This document shows, in pieces, positions 18,867 through 27,126 of a stretch of DNA of 64,000 nucleotides. The translations under genes were made by a program, and so were the position numbers. Numbering within the stretch: position 1 is the first letter of the stretch; each line of letters begins with the position of its first letter. The DNA is taken from positions 1 to 64,000 of the forward strand of contig CAYMBP010000003.1 of the NCBI GenBank assembly GCA_964388745.1, in the 5' to 3' direction. The notes beneath the pieces were generated by a model that did no database searches, had not been told where the DNA came from, and was given only the letters and a program-made list of their open reading frames with translations. This DNA is from CAYMBP01 sp964388745. Lineage in GTDB: Bacteria > Babelota > Babeliae > Babelales > RVW-14.

Positions 18867-19683
18867 ACACTTTTATAAATATCAGTCACTTGGAAACCAT
18901 TTTATTATTTTTGATTGGCGCAATAAAAATCAAGCCTCCATTGAATCGCTACTGCTGTCTGCCTCTTGGCCATCTCTCGTTCAAAAATTATGTACCCCGA
19001 ACACAAGTATTGGAGGAAACAATGTTCTTGTCTTTTATAACAATAATCAGCTTCGTATTTTTAACGCTGATGGAACAGAAGCTGAAAATTGTCTTAATGG
19101 CTTGCGTTGTATTGCGCTGCATTATGCACAATCTAATAAACTCTCTGAGCATCAATTTACCATTAACACAACAGACCATACAATCACCTGTTCAATAAGC
19201 AACAGAATGATCACCACCTACTCACCATCAGCAATAAATAAAGGCCAACTCATCAGTATGGGCAAAATTGGTAATGTTATATTAACCGGCAATCCACATT
19301 TTATTGTGCAAGAAGACTGTTCATTAAAATGGCTCAGCCAACACGGAGCAAGCCTTGAACATGACCCTCAATTTCCAAACAAAACCAATGTCGAATTTTT
19401 ATGGAAAAAAACTGATAAACAGAATGAGTACAACATGCTCATTCATGAACGAGGAGTTGGTATAACTTCTTCCTGTAGTTCTGGTGCGGCAGCTGCAGTA
19501 TGGCTTCTGTTTACTCAAAATCGATGTGAATCAGAAGAAAAAATAATAATTCATATGCCAGGAGGAAGCCTTACTACCTGGATAAACACTGAAAACGCAA
19601 TCGCCCTGCATGCTCCAGCTTTTTTTCTTTATCAGGGAGACCTATCGCAAGAGCATATTACCTATCTTTTAAGAAATTGCTGA
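18844..19683 (+). CDS. dapF: diaminopimelate epimerase
   Basis: Converts LL- to meso-diaminopimelate for peptidoglycan and lysine. The ATG at 18844 follows CGGAAATC, lies inside the 3' end of the PLP gene, and gives 279 residues, close to the family norm. Both catalytic cysteines are present: C83 in NADGTEAENCLNGLRC and C211 in ERGVGITSSCSSGAAAA. The first motif reads CLNG where most enzymes have CGNG, and the second reads CSSGA instead of CGTGA. GNPHFIV is also conserved. These loop changes are odd but keep the thiol pair. No other lysine-pathway gene lies in the window. Confidence 0.92.
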   Translation: MDKSHLIEHFYKYQSLGNHFIIFDWRNKNQASIESLLLSASWPSLVQKLCTPNTSIGGNNVLVFYNNNQLRIFNADGTEAENCLNGLRCIALHYAQSNKLSEHQFTINTTDHTITCSISNRMITTYSPSAINKGQLISMGKIGNVILTGNPHFIVQEDCSLKWLSQHGASLEHDPQFPNKTNVEFLWKKTDKQNEYNMLIHERGVGITSSCSSGAAAAVWLLFTQNRCESEEKIIIHMPGGSLTTWINTENAIALHAPAFFLYQGDLSQEHITYLLRNC

Positions 19684-19710
19684 CAGCAAGTCCTTCAATG
19701 TATTACACTT

Positions 19711-19739
19711 TTTCAAAATGACAACCCTCCATTTTGAAA
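19711..19739 (+). promoter_or_regulatory. hairpin between dapF and the aldolase gene
   Basis: TTTCAAAATG (19711-19720) and CATTTTGAAA (19730-19739) are perfect 10-base arms around a nine-base loop. The right arm ends just before the GAAAGAG ribosome binding site. An ATG at 19718 lies inside the left arm, another reason to prefer the start at 19748. Confidence 0.5.
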
Positions 19740-19747
19740 GAGTTGAA

Positions 19748-20674
19748 ATGCTAAAAAAATTCACAGCTCAAACTGTCAAAATACCTCTCACAGTTCCACA
19801 AACAAAACAGGATGTTTACAACAGTAATTATCTTACGGCAACACATCAGACTGGACGCCTCTTTCTTTTTGCTGGCGACCAAAAAATAGAACACCTCAAT
19901 GAAGACTTTTATGGCGAAGCAATATCAAACGAAAACAATTACCCAAAACATCTTTTTGATATTGCCTCACAAGCACGAATAAGCTGTTTTGCAACCCAGC
20001 TTGGCCTTATTGCTCGCTACGCCCAAGATTATTCATCTATCAATTATCTTGTCAAATTAAACAGCAAAACAAATCTTTCTTCAGTCACTGCATCTGACCC
20101 AATTAGTAAACAACTAACAACAATTGACCAAGTTATTCGCTTTCAGCAAGAGACTTCCATTCCAATCATTGGCGTTGGTTATACGGTGTATCTTGGTAGC
20201 ATATACGAACATATCATGCTACAAGAGGCCGCTCAAATAGTTTTACAAGCGCATGCACACGGCCTCTTAGTTGTCTTATGGATGTATCCTCGAGGCAAAT
20301 CTGTTGAAAACGAGCAAACAGGATCTATCATTGCTGGCGCCGCAGGCGTTGGTCTCTGCCTTGGAGCAGACTTTGTTAAAGTAAATAGACCAGAGACCGA
20401 AGAAAGCAGCCGCAGCGCAGAACTTTTAAGGCAAGCAACAAGCGCCGCTGGTCGCACGGGAGTTATTTGCTCTGGAGGAACATCTCGAGATGAAAAAATT
20501 TTTCTTCAAGAGCTTTATCATCAACTTCATACTGGACAAACACGAGGAGCTGCCATCGGAAGAAACATACACCAAAAATCACTCATACACGCTCTCTCTT
20601 TGAGTGAAGCAATTGCTTCACTTATTTTTGATGATGCAGATTTATCAACAGCTCTTAACCATCTTCAATTATAA
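19748..20674 (+). CDS. class I fructose-bisphosphate aldolase, archaeal/DhnA type
   Basis: Splits fructose 1,6-bisphosphate into triose phosphates through a Lys Schiff base. The start at 19748 follows GAAAGAG by five bases and gives 308 residues; an ATG at 19718 would add ten. Key segments are AGDQKIEH near residue 42, YLVKLNSKTNL near 100, VLWMYPRG near 177 and GADFVKVN with the Schiff-base Lys near 211. GAAIGRNIHQ near the end is the phosphate-binding strand of the TIM barrel. This type is common in archaea and scattered in bacteria. Along with the enolase at 43857-45122 it indicates that at least part of glycolysis or gluconeogenesis is kept. Confidence 0.88.
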   Translation: MLKKFTAQTVKIPLTVPQTKQDVYNSNYLTATHQTGRLFLFAGDQKIEHLNEDFYGEAISNENNYPKHLFDIASQARISCFATQLGLIARYAQDYSSINYLVKLNSKTNLSSVTASDPISKQLTTIDQVIRFQQETSIPIIGVGYTVYLGSIYEHIMLQEAAQIVLQAHAHGLLVVLWMYPRGKSVENEQTGSIIAGAAGVGLCLGADFVKVNRPETEESSRSAELLRQATSAAGRTGVICSGGTSRDEKIFLQELYHQLHTGQTRGAAIGRNIHQKSLIHALSLSEAIASLIFDDADLSTALNHLQL

Positions 20675-20691
20675 GTAAAAAGGGAAGACTT

Positions 20692-21414
20692 ATGATGCGA
20701 CGCCTCAAAGAATATAAAAAATTTCTTTTGAGCTTAATGAAAACCAATATGCGACTTTTGTATGGCATGTGGAAATTAACACGCCTGCCACAACCTGCTA
20801 TTACTTTTTTTGGTGGTGCTCGAGTCCCTCTTGAAAGCTCAACAGCAGAGCAGGCAAAAACACTTGCAGGGAAACTTGTTAATCTTGGATTCTCAATAAT
20901 CACAGGTGGAGGCCCAGGCATTATGGAAGCTGCCAATTTTGGTGCGATTGAATATTTACGTGACTGCGATCTCAACAGTCCTCACTGTAAACAAGGTATT
21001 GTTTCTGCAGGTATTGGACTTATTAAATTGAATAAAGAGCGTATTAATCCCTATGTTCAACAAAACATAGTTATGAACTATTTTTTTGCTCGAAAATGGC
21101 TCCTTGTGCGCTATGCTGTTGGCTTTGTTATTTTTCCAGGAGGTTTTGGCACATTAGATGAATTTTTTGAAGTAATTACTCTTATTCAATGCAACCGAAT
21201 GCCAGAAGTACCTGTTATTCTTTTAGGAACCCAATATTGGGCCCCAATTCGATCATGGGTTTTCAACAACGCAATAAAGGAAGGCCTAATTGACCATAAA
21301 GATGCAGACCTTTTCATTGTAACAGATAGCATTGATGAAGCAGCAGAGTTGCTCAAAAAGAAATGCCTCGGCTGTCAAGAATCAGTCATTGCAGATGAAG
21401 CCGAGCCCAAATAA
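20692..21414 (+). CDS. LOG-family protein (TIGR00730 type)
   Basis: This is a Rossmann-fold protein of the family once labelled lysine decarboxylase and now known to include phosphoribohydrolases that release bases from nucleoside 5'-monophosphates. GGGPGIMEAANFGA (about residues 72-85) and PGGFGTLDEFFE (about 151-162) are the hallmark motifs. It is 240 residues long. A GGGAAG ribosome binding site precedes paired ATG codons at 20692 and 20695. The N-terminal 30 residues are basic and hydrophobic, and the C-terminal tail carries a CLGC pair. The gene starts 17 bases after the aldolase stop, so they are co-transcribed. The true substrate in this organism is unknown. Confidence 0.9.
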   Translation: MMRRLKEYKKFLLSLMKTNMRLLYGMWKLTRLPQPAITFFGGARVPLESSTAEQAKTLAGKLVNLGFSIITGGGPGIMEAANFGAIEYLRDCDLNSPHCKQGIVSAGIGLIKLNKERINPYVQQNIVMNYFFARKWLLVRYAVGFVIFPGGFGTLDEFFEVITLIQCNRMPEVPVILLGTQYWAPIRSWVFNNAIKEGLIDHKDADLFIVTDSIDEAAELLKKKCLGCQESVIADEAEPK

Positions 21415-21447
21415 CACGCTAACTCAATTTTTAGAAAGGAAGTTGCC

Positions 21448-21846
21448 ATGAATGTAAAAGAACGTTGTTCTACCTGCAAAGAATCCTGCATTGCCTGCAT
21501 GGCAAGCTGCCAACGATGTCTATCAAGTTGCAGCTCTGAAGACAAGCAAGCATGCGAACAAAACAAATCAATCTGCATCAACAACTGTAATAACTGCATT
21601 GCATCTTGCCAAGAATGCATTGAGGCATGCACACTACATATTGAATCATGCAAAAATGATGTCTGCATAGCTTCTTGTAAAAAGTGTATTGAAGCATGCA
21701 GAGCAAGCATTGCAGCATGTAAAGAATGTGTTGCTTCATGCCTTGCATCTGATGCATCTTGCTGTTCATCATGCGAAAAATGCATGAGTATTTTACAAAA
21801 ATGTATGGAGGCATGCGATACCTGTATCACATCATTTTGTTGCTAA
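21448..21846 (+). CDS. extremely Cys-rich helical protein (31 Cys in 132 aa), possible metal-storage protein
   Basis: Cysteine makes up 23% of this protein, in repeating CxxC, CxxxC and CxxCxxxC spacings (for example CIASCQECIEAC, CIASCKKCIEAC). The residues between are helix-formers. One face of each helix would be lined with thiols, the design known from bacterial four-helix copper-storage proteins (Csp) and the related DUF326 family. I infer Cu(I) or other soft-metal storage. No signal peptide is present, so it is cytosolic. An AAAGGAAG ribosome binding site lies five bases before the ATG. It follows the LOG gene by about 30 bases in the same direction. No copper exporter or regulator is nearby. 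Confidence 0.8.
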   Translation: MNVKERCSTCKESCIACMASCQRCLSSCSSEDKQACEQNKSICINNCNNCIASCQECIEACTLHIESCKNDVCIASCKKCIEACRASIAACKECVASCLASDASCCSSCEKCMSILQKCMEACDTCITSFCC

Positions 21847-21870
21847 TACTTTATAAGAGAGCTTCATCTT

Positions 21871-22797
21871 TTACCATCCGCAGCGAACCAGCACATCAAG
21901 AGCATGATAAAAACAAGTTAATGACTCATCAGGACACAGTTGAGCAATAAATTTACCATATATCGCACTGCAAAGATCTATATTTTCTGTACAAAACCCT
22001 CTGCTTTCAAGCAAAAAGTTGTTAGTCTTGTTTCTGTATGCTTCAAAAATATTGATAATCTCATTACACAATTCTTCTTCTTCTGGATCTGCATCACAAA
22101 TTCGCCTATTATCAAATGAAAAACCTCCAGAAAAAATAGCCTTATTAATAAACCAAAGCAGAGCCATAAATGCTAATGGACTAAACGTATGCTCCTCCAG
22201 CAAAGGCATGATTATTTTTTTCATAATAAACTGATATGAAAAGTTTGGCATACAATACACACGCATACTGTTAACATCGTCATACATTATTATAATATCA
22301 AAACTGCCGCCAAACACTGCACAATCAATAAAGTTGCGGCCTTTAAACAGGCGTGCATAATCCACAATAGCCTTAAGCATCAATTTTCCAATAGAACGAT
22401 TCAGTTTTCCATTAGACAAGCGTCCCTGAGCAAAACCATACCATGATGCAAACATAGGATCATCTATTTTTTCAAATCCTCCACTTCTTAACCGCTCTTC
22501 TACACTTCCTTCTGTATTGCAAAACCATTTTATTATACTGTTCTCAAAAACTTCACCGGTGTCATGAGGGTACGCAATAATCCTTTTGGAATTATTACTC
22601 CACGACCGAAATAAAACAGCCCAATCATCAAAAAGAGTACCGGTATAATTTGAATAATAATTAGAGCTTAAAGCTTTATAGCGACTACTTAAAGAAGAAA
22701 AATTTTGCTTATAATATACTGCACTACCAAATAGATTAGAGTAAAGAATAAGGCTCGCTCCAAAAAAACTAATATAATAGATAGAAAGACGATTCAT
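21871..22797 (-). CDS. secreted protein of unknown function (308 aa)
   Basis: An AAAGGAG site nine bases before the ATG supports this start. Residues 1-25 (IYYISFFGASLILYSNLFGSA) form a signal peptide. The mature protein is mixed alpha/beta and rich in Tyr, Phe and Asn. It has scattered cysteines, some in the C-terminal 80 residues (RRICDADPEEEELC, then CTENIDLC), which could form disulfides after export. A segment SFDIIIMYDDVNSMRVYC near residue 170 faintly recalls the shared strand of the 12.9-17.8 kb cluster, but the match is too weak to claim. No family recognised. Confidence 0.75.
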   Translation of the reverse strand: MNRLSIYYISFFGASLILYSNLFGSAVYYKQNFSSLSSRYKALSSNYYSNYTGTLFDDWAVLFRSWSNNSKRIIAYPHDTGEVFENSIIKWFCNTEGSVEERLRSGGFEKIDDPMFASWYGFAQGRLSNGKLNRSIGKLMLKAIVDYARLFKGRNFIDCAVFGGSFDIIIMYDDVNSMRVYCMPNFSYQFIMKKIIMPLLEEHTFSPLAFMALLWFINKAIFSGGFSFDNRRICDADPEEEELCNEIINIFEAYRNKTNNFLLESRGFCTENIDLCSAIYGKFIAQLCPDESLTCFYHALDVLVRCGW

Positions 22798-22877
22798 TGT
22801 ACTATGCTCCTTTGTCGTGTTGTAAAATATTTTTTAAAAATTCATATGATTATGAGCAATCAAAGCTCATTTCTCTT

Positions 22878-23123
22878 TTAAGTCAGCTTCTTCTTTAATC
22901 GATTTTCCATCTTTGTCACCTCATAAACATACGCATGCTCTTTAAGATAACCCATTAAATGAAAAAATTGCTTTTCATGGCCAGGAACAACAAAAAATTC
23001 AAGAATTTCATTAGATCCATCAAGAGTACGTTCAAAAGCAATATACTCGTCATTGCGAAAAACACCACCAATAAACCAAGTATACCGAACATTAACGCGA
23101 ACCTGATAGTAATCACAATACAT
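22878..23123 (-). CDS. small conserved-looking protein, possibly DUF4911-like (81 aa)
   Basis: This short soluble protein begins with an amphipathic strand (YYQVRVNVRYTWFIGG). The pattern IAFERTLDG and EFFVVPGHEKQF resembles DUF4911-type small proteins, where a strand-turn-strand is followed by VxPG. The ATG at 23123 is used; an in-frame TTG lies two codons upstream. A GTGAG stretch serves as a weak ribosome binding site. It has no signal peptide, unlike most genes around it. The family suggestion is from memory of the pattern and is tentative. Confidence 0.6.
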   Translation of the reverse strand: MYCDYYQVRVNVRYTWFIGGVFRNDEYIAFERTLDGSNEILEFFVVPGHEKQFFHLMGYLKEHAYVYEVTKMENRLKKKLT

Positions 23124-23193
23124 AGCCAACTCACTGTTAATTTAAAAATTGTTGAAAAAAGGCTCTCTTTAGGTTATTAAAGATACCAAATAT

Positions 23194-23223
23194 AAAAAAA
23201 AGGGTGAACTCATCACCCTTTTT
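23194..23223 (-). terminator. intrinsic terminator (bidirectional shape)
   Basis: AGGGTGA (23201-23207) and TCACCCT (23213-23219) pair around five bases and are flanked by A7 on the left and T4 on the right. Read on the minus strand it is followed by a run of eight T and should end the 23294-24238 transcript. Confidence 0.9.
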
Positions 23224-23251
23224 ACTTAATAATTATTCAACAGATATAAGA

Positions 23252-23283
23252 TATAGCTAATCGCACTTAATTTAGTACAACTT
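23252..23283 (-). promoter_or_regulatory. conserved 32-base element, copy 1
   Basis: This sequence matches 28910-28941 at 27 of 32 positions. On the minus strand both contain TTAAGTGCG followed by TTAGCTATA. Copy 2 sits where a promoter for bioY is expected. Copy 1 lies between the stop of the 23294 gene and its terminator. Confidence 0.45.
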
Positions 23284-23293
23284 GCTGTGACAA

Positions 23294-24238
23294 TTAAATA
23301 GAATCATCTTCAGGCATATCAGGTAAACCAAGGCCTTCCTGATCATCGAGATCTTCTTCAACTGCTGTTGACTCAACAGATACGCTAGAAGACTCTAATA
23401 CCTCTTTTGGACTTTGCTCTACAACTACCTCTGTTACTTCAGTCACAGCAGGCTCTATTTTTAATGTTGGCATAACAGAAGGCACTTCCTCTACAGCTAC
23501 AACACTTGTTGCAACCTCAGGCATTTTCACCTTACTCTCTACCTCAGGAGCCGCAACACTCTGCTCAGCAACTACAGGAGCAGCCTCCTTTGTTATTGTC
23601 ACAGCTGTCACAAGTTCTGTAGTATCATTGACAGAAGGCTCAGCAATAGAAAGCTCAGCCGAAGGAAGTTTCATTGCATCATCGGTAGTAGTGGGCAATG
23701 CTGCCACCTCCATAGGTTCTATTTTTTCAATCAAATCGGCAGATCCATCCTCAGAAGATAGATCTGCATCTTTTTTAGCAGACTCTTCTGTCTTATCAGA
23801 CTCACTCATATTCATAGGAACACTGACAGTATCAGTTTCTTGCTGCAAGCTTAACGCCTCACCGCCTTGCACAGCTGCAGTTAACTTATCATTATATTTT
23901 GCCTTAAAGTCTTTAAGCGCTAAATCAAGCGCATACAACCTTTCTTGCAATTCAGTCCATGATGTATAGCGAGTTGAAGAAAGAAAGCGAAGCGCAGGAC
24001 CCTTAACCTGCTCAATGTCTTGTACTGTTACTAAGCCCACTTCTTGATCAGACCCCTTGATTGCCTGAGCAATTGACTTAAGAGAAGTAACAATCTCAGC
24101 ACTTCCTGCTAAGTTCAATGCTTCAAGGCGTGTAATCGCCGCTGTAAGATCGCTTGAATCTTGTGATATCATTGCATGCATACTACTAAAAATTATTCCA
24201 GACAATATAAAAATAGATAAGCGCCTATCCTTATTCAT
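23294..24238 (-). CDS. secreted acidic Val/Glu/Ser-rich protein (314 aa)
   Basis: The ATG at 24238 follows AAAGGA by six bases; an in-frame ATG 30 bases upstream is less likely. Residues 1-25 form a signal peptide (SIFILSGIIFSSMHA). Residues about 26-130 look helical and may form a small bundle. The remainder is low-complexity, rich in Val, Glu, Ala, Ser, Pro and Thr, and ends in a very acidic tail (EEDLDDQEGLGLPDMPEDD). The long acidic part is probably disordered. No motif or family is evident. A clear terminator follows at 23194-23223. Confidence 0.78.
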   Translation of the reverse strand: MNKDRRLSIFILSGIIFSSMHAMISQDSSDLTAAITRLEALNLAGSAEIVTSLKSIAQAIKGSDQEVGLVTVQDIEQVKGPALRFLSSTRYTSWTELQERLYALDLALKDFKAKYNDKLTAAVQGGEALSLQQETDTVSVPMNMSESDKTEESAKKDADLSSEDGSADLIEKIEPMEVAALPTTTDDAMKLPSAELSIAEPSVNDTTELVTAVTITKEAAPVVAEQSVAAPEVESKVKMPEVATSVVAVEEVPSVMPTLKIEPAVTEVTEVVVEQSPKEVLESSSVSVESTAVEEDLDDQEGLGLPDMPEDDSI

Positions 24239-24460
24239 TATCAATCCTTTCCCCATAGTTTTAAACAAAAATAGAGTATCTTATACTTCACCCTATTAAT
24301 AAATTGCCTAATAGAAAAAATAAAATCAATAAAAATATTTCTTGATAGGTTATACCCCTTTAAAAAGGCTTTTATTTTATATAAAATCTAACCCTTATAA
24401 ACTCACCCCCCCCTTTTGCAAAAAATATGTCTATAGAGTATTCTCTAATAGAATTGTTTG

Positions 24461-24466
24461 TATAAT
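24461..24466 (+). promoter_or_regulatory. -10 box for the ankyrin gene
   Basis: A perfect TATAAT lies about 50 bases before the start at 24517. The -35 region (TATTCTC) is poor. Confidence 0.4.
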
Positions 24467-24516
24467 TTTTACTTAATTCACTGTAACGCATATTTTATAG
24501 CCAAATGGAGGCCACT

Positions 24517-25797
24517 ATGACGTTGTTTCCACGACTTAAGCTCATCTCATTGCTCCTTATAATGAGCATGCAACAAAATCTTAAGTCTATGGGCTACTTC
24601 AATAATCTTAGCAGCAGAGCTTTTCACGCTACAGCCTCATGGTTCAGCGATCCAAATTCATGCGCACGAGCACTACCAATTTCCCACCTTTTTGACCGAA
24701 CAGATACTATCAGCAAAACAAATGTCACAGGCTGCTGGCTCCATGACGCTGCTTTACATGGAAATGCAACAGAAGCATATATTCTTACTAAATACTATAA
24801 AACGCCTGCCAATATCAAAACAAAATCTACGAGAATAATTAATGGAGAACAGGTCTCTTACCCGAAATTTGAACTTACTCCTCTTATGCTTTTAGCTAAA
24901 AACAGCAGGGAAGATGCTTGTACTGGAAATATTTTTGACTTTATGAATTTTCTACTTGAAGCTTCAGGAGAAAACATAGAATTTATTTACGAGCAAGACC
25001 ATAATAATCAGACAGCACTTGATATCTTTAAAAATCAGCTAAGCAAAATAAACAAACAGGCTGAGCCTAAAAGATTTAAACAACTTACACAATGTGTAGA
25101 TAAGTTACACAGCATCATGAAAATAAATAAGAAATCTAACGCAAGCATAACTTATAAAGATCAATGTAATCCAAAAGAACAAGAAAATGTCTATCACAAA
25201 CCAACACCAAGGCCCCTTCTTTCTGAAATGAGAGAAGTTATATCTAATACTTCTATTAAAGAACCCACCCATATATCTGAGAACTACTATACCACTCCTA
25301 CTGAAAATAATAATGTAAATCCAGATACTGAAGCAAGCTTACCGCCAACCATTTTTTCTATCACAACACCTTCAAGTTTGCCTCGTCAAAAACGTGCTCG
25401 TCGCACAAATGCACAAATTCTTTTTGATGAAAATAATTACCAAGGATCCAACTCAGAAAATCCATTTGCACGCGAGCACATCACAGGACAAACATTTCTT
25501 ATGCATGCGACAGAAGAAGGTAATATTTCTGGGGTAATTGAAGCAATAGGACGTAGTGGTGAACGAGCACAAGAAATGGTCAATATCTGTGACAATACGG
25601 GAAAGACAGCATTACATTACGCTGCAAAAATCAAGGACAAAAATGATTCTTGTGAGCTGCAAAACAAACTTACTATCATAGCACACCTTATTGATGCTGG
25701 TATCAATTCTGAGCGTCGAGATAATAAAGGAAATACAGCGCTTAATATTGCAAAAACAAGAACTCGCATTAACCGACTAACCGAAGCTCTTAGTTAG
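24517..25797 (+). CDS. secreted ankyrin-repeat protein
   Basis: The ATG at 24517 follows GGAGG by five bases, which decides against the ATG at 24505. Residues 1-22 act as a signal peptide. Ankyrin-type units occur near residues 65-160 (TGCWLHDAALHGNATEAYILTKY, FELTPLMLLAKNSRED, NNQTALDIF) and at the C-terminus, residues about 325-420 (TGQTFLMHATEEGN, TGKTALHYAAKIKDK, KGNTALNIAKTRT). A long polar linker rich in Thr, Pro and Asn separates the two blocks and contains RQKRARR near residue 290. Ankyrin repeats in exported bacterial proteins usually bind host proteins, so an effector-like role is a reasonable inference. A terminator lies directly downstream and overlaps the next gene's ribosome binding site. 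Confidence 0.87.
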   Translation: MTLFPRLKLISLLLIMSMQQNLKSMGYFNNLSSRAFHATASWFSDPNSCARALPISHLFDRTDTISKTNVTGCWLHDAALHGNATEAYILTKYYKTPANIKTKSTRIINGEQVSYPKFELTPLMLLAKNSREDACTGNIFDFMNFLLEASGENIEFIYEQDHNNQTALDIFKNQLSKINKQAEPKRFKQLTQCVDKLHSIMKINKKSNASITYKDQCNPKEQENVYHKPTPRPLLSEMREVISNTSIKEPTHISENYYTTPTENNNVNPDTEASLPPTIFSITTPSSLPRQKRARRTNAQILFDENNYQGSNSENPFAREHITGQTFLMHATEEGNISGVIEAIGRSGERAQEMVNICDNTGKTALHYAAKIKDKNDSCELQNKLTIIAHLIDAGINSERRDNKGNTALNIAKTRTRINRLTEALS

Positions 25798-25831
25798 CCC
25801 ATTAGCTTCATAAGAATACATTGACTATTAC

Positions 25832-25886
25832 ACCCCTTCTGAATAAACTACTAGGATATTCTGCCTTATTCAGAAGGGGTTTTTTT
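25832..25886 (+). terminator. terminator whose 3' arm carries the macA-like gene's ribosome binding site
   Basis: Fifteen-base perfect arms (25832-25846 and 25866-25880) surround a 19-base loop, followed by a run of T ending at 25886. The 3' arm contains AAGGGG, and the start codon of the next gene begins at 25887. Confidence 0.92.
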
Positions 25887-27122
25887 ATGTTACTTAAAAA
25901 CATTTTTATACGATTATTGTTGCTTGCTACTTTTACAATCGCTGGCTACCTTTGTTTTTTTTGCTATAAAAATTATTTTATGAACTCTTCTAAAGAGCTC
26001 TTTATAACACAAAAACCAGAGCTCCGAAATATCAAAAAAATTGTCTTTGCAGAAGGATCTTTAGAGGCACAAGGCACGTCACACATTGGCTCATTAATCA
26101 GCGCGAAGGTTTCTAAAATATTTGTTAAAGAAGGAGAGACGGTTACAAAAGACTCATTGCTTGCAATCCTTGAAAATGATAAGGGCGGAGATGCAGACGT
26201 GCGTAAAACGAAAGCCATTCTTGAAAAAGCACAAATATCATACAATTATCTTAAAAAGAATTATGAACGAGAAAAAATATTATTTGAATCAGGTCAACGT
26301 TCAACTGATAACTTTGAAAAAATAAGACGAGATCTTTTATTTGGAGAAAAAACAATCATTGAAGCTCAAGCTGCATATGATAAAGAAGTCTTTTTATTTA
26401 ATCAAACTCAGGTGAAAGCCCCCCATGATGGAATTATTGTCAGTATTCAAACCAAAACAGGCCAAGCTTTCTCGCCTTTCACTTCACCACCTCAGGTACT
26501 TTTTAAAATAGCAAAAAGCCTTGATAATATGAAAGCCACATTACTTATTGATGAGAATAAAATGAGCGATATCAAGGAGGGAATGAAAGTTCGCATCAAA
26601 GTTGATGCTTTTCCTTTTAGCCCAGCATGGAAGGGAAGAATTGAGTCAATGAGCATAAGTCAGTCTGAGCAAAAAAAAGCTTCTCAGCAAAATCCATCGG
26701 CTATCATGTATGAAGCAACTGTCAATATCGATAATCAAAGCGGCCAGCTTCGCCCGGGAATGAATGTTGCCGCTGAAATCACTATTGCTAAAAAATCAAA
26801 AATTCTTGCAGTTCCTGGATATGTTTTTCAATTAAACCCTAAGGCTCTAAAGGAATCTGCACAAATCAAATCTTATGAATTCAAGCCTCTTGACCCTACT
26901 GAAAAAAAACAGATTCTCAAGCAAAAAGGAAAACACCCAACAAAAACATTATGGGTACTAGATAACAAAAGCATTGTAGAAAAAACAGTCAAAATAGGCA
27001 TTACAGACAATGCTTATTTTGAAATAGTTTCAGGCATTAATGAAAATGAGAACATTATAGGTGATGACATGTCTACATCTGACGAAATTAAAAGAATTGC
27101 TCAAGTAGTTGCAGGGAGTTAA
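25887..27122 (+). CDS. MacA/HlyD-family membrane fusion protein
   Basis: This periplasmic adaptor links an inner-membrane transporter to an outer-membrane channel. The start at 25887 is preceded by AAGGGG seven bases upstream, inside the terminator arm. An N-terminal anchor (IFIRLLLLATFTIAGYLCFFCY) is followed by a lipoyl half-motif (HIGSLISAKVSKIFVKEGETVTK), a coiled-coil hairpin (about residues 110-180), the second lipoyl half (VKAPHDGIIVSIQTKTGQ), a beta-barrel and a membrane-proximal domain (LRPGMNVAAEITIA). The 411-residue length fits MacA. Its stop overlaps the ribosome binding site of the permease gene, so the pair forms one transporter unit. Substrates could be peptides, lipids or drugs. 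Confidence 0.9.
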   Translation: MLLKNIFIRLLLLATFTIAGYLCFFCYKNYFMNSSKELFITQKPELRNIKKIVFAEGSLEAQGTSHIGSLISAKVSKIFVKEGETVTKDSLLAILENDKGGDADVRKTKAILEKAQISYNYLKKNYEREKILFESGQRSTDNFEKIRRDLLFGEKTIIEAQAAYDKEVFLFNQTQVKAPHDGIIVSIQTKTGQAFSPFTSPPQVLFKIAKSLDNMKATLLIDENKMSDIKEGMKVRIKVDAFPFSPAWKGRIESMSISQSEQKKASQQNPSAIMYEATVNIDNQSGQLRPGMNVAAEITIAKKSKILAVPGYVFQLNPKALKESAQIKSYEFKPLDPTEKKQILKQKGKHPTKTLWVLDNKSIVEKTVKIGITDNAYFEIVSGINENENIIGDDMSTSDEIKRIAQVVAGS

Positions 27123-27126
27123 AAAC

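Noticed and set aside
21375..21830. 151-codon frame antisense to the Cys-rich gene
   Set aside because: It arises because TGC/TGT codons read as Ala/Thr and CAT/ATG on the other strand; it has no start signals of its own.
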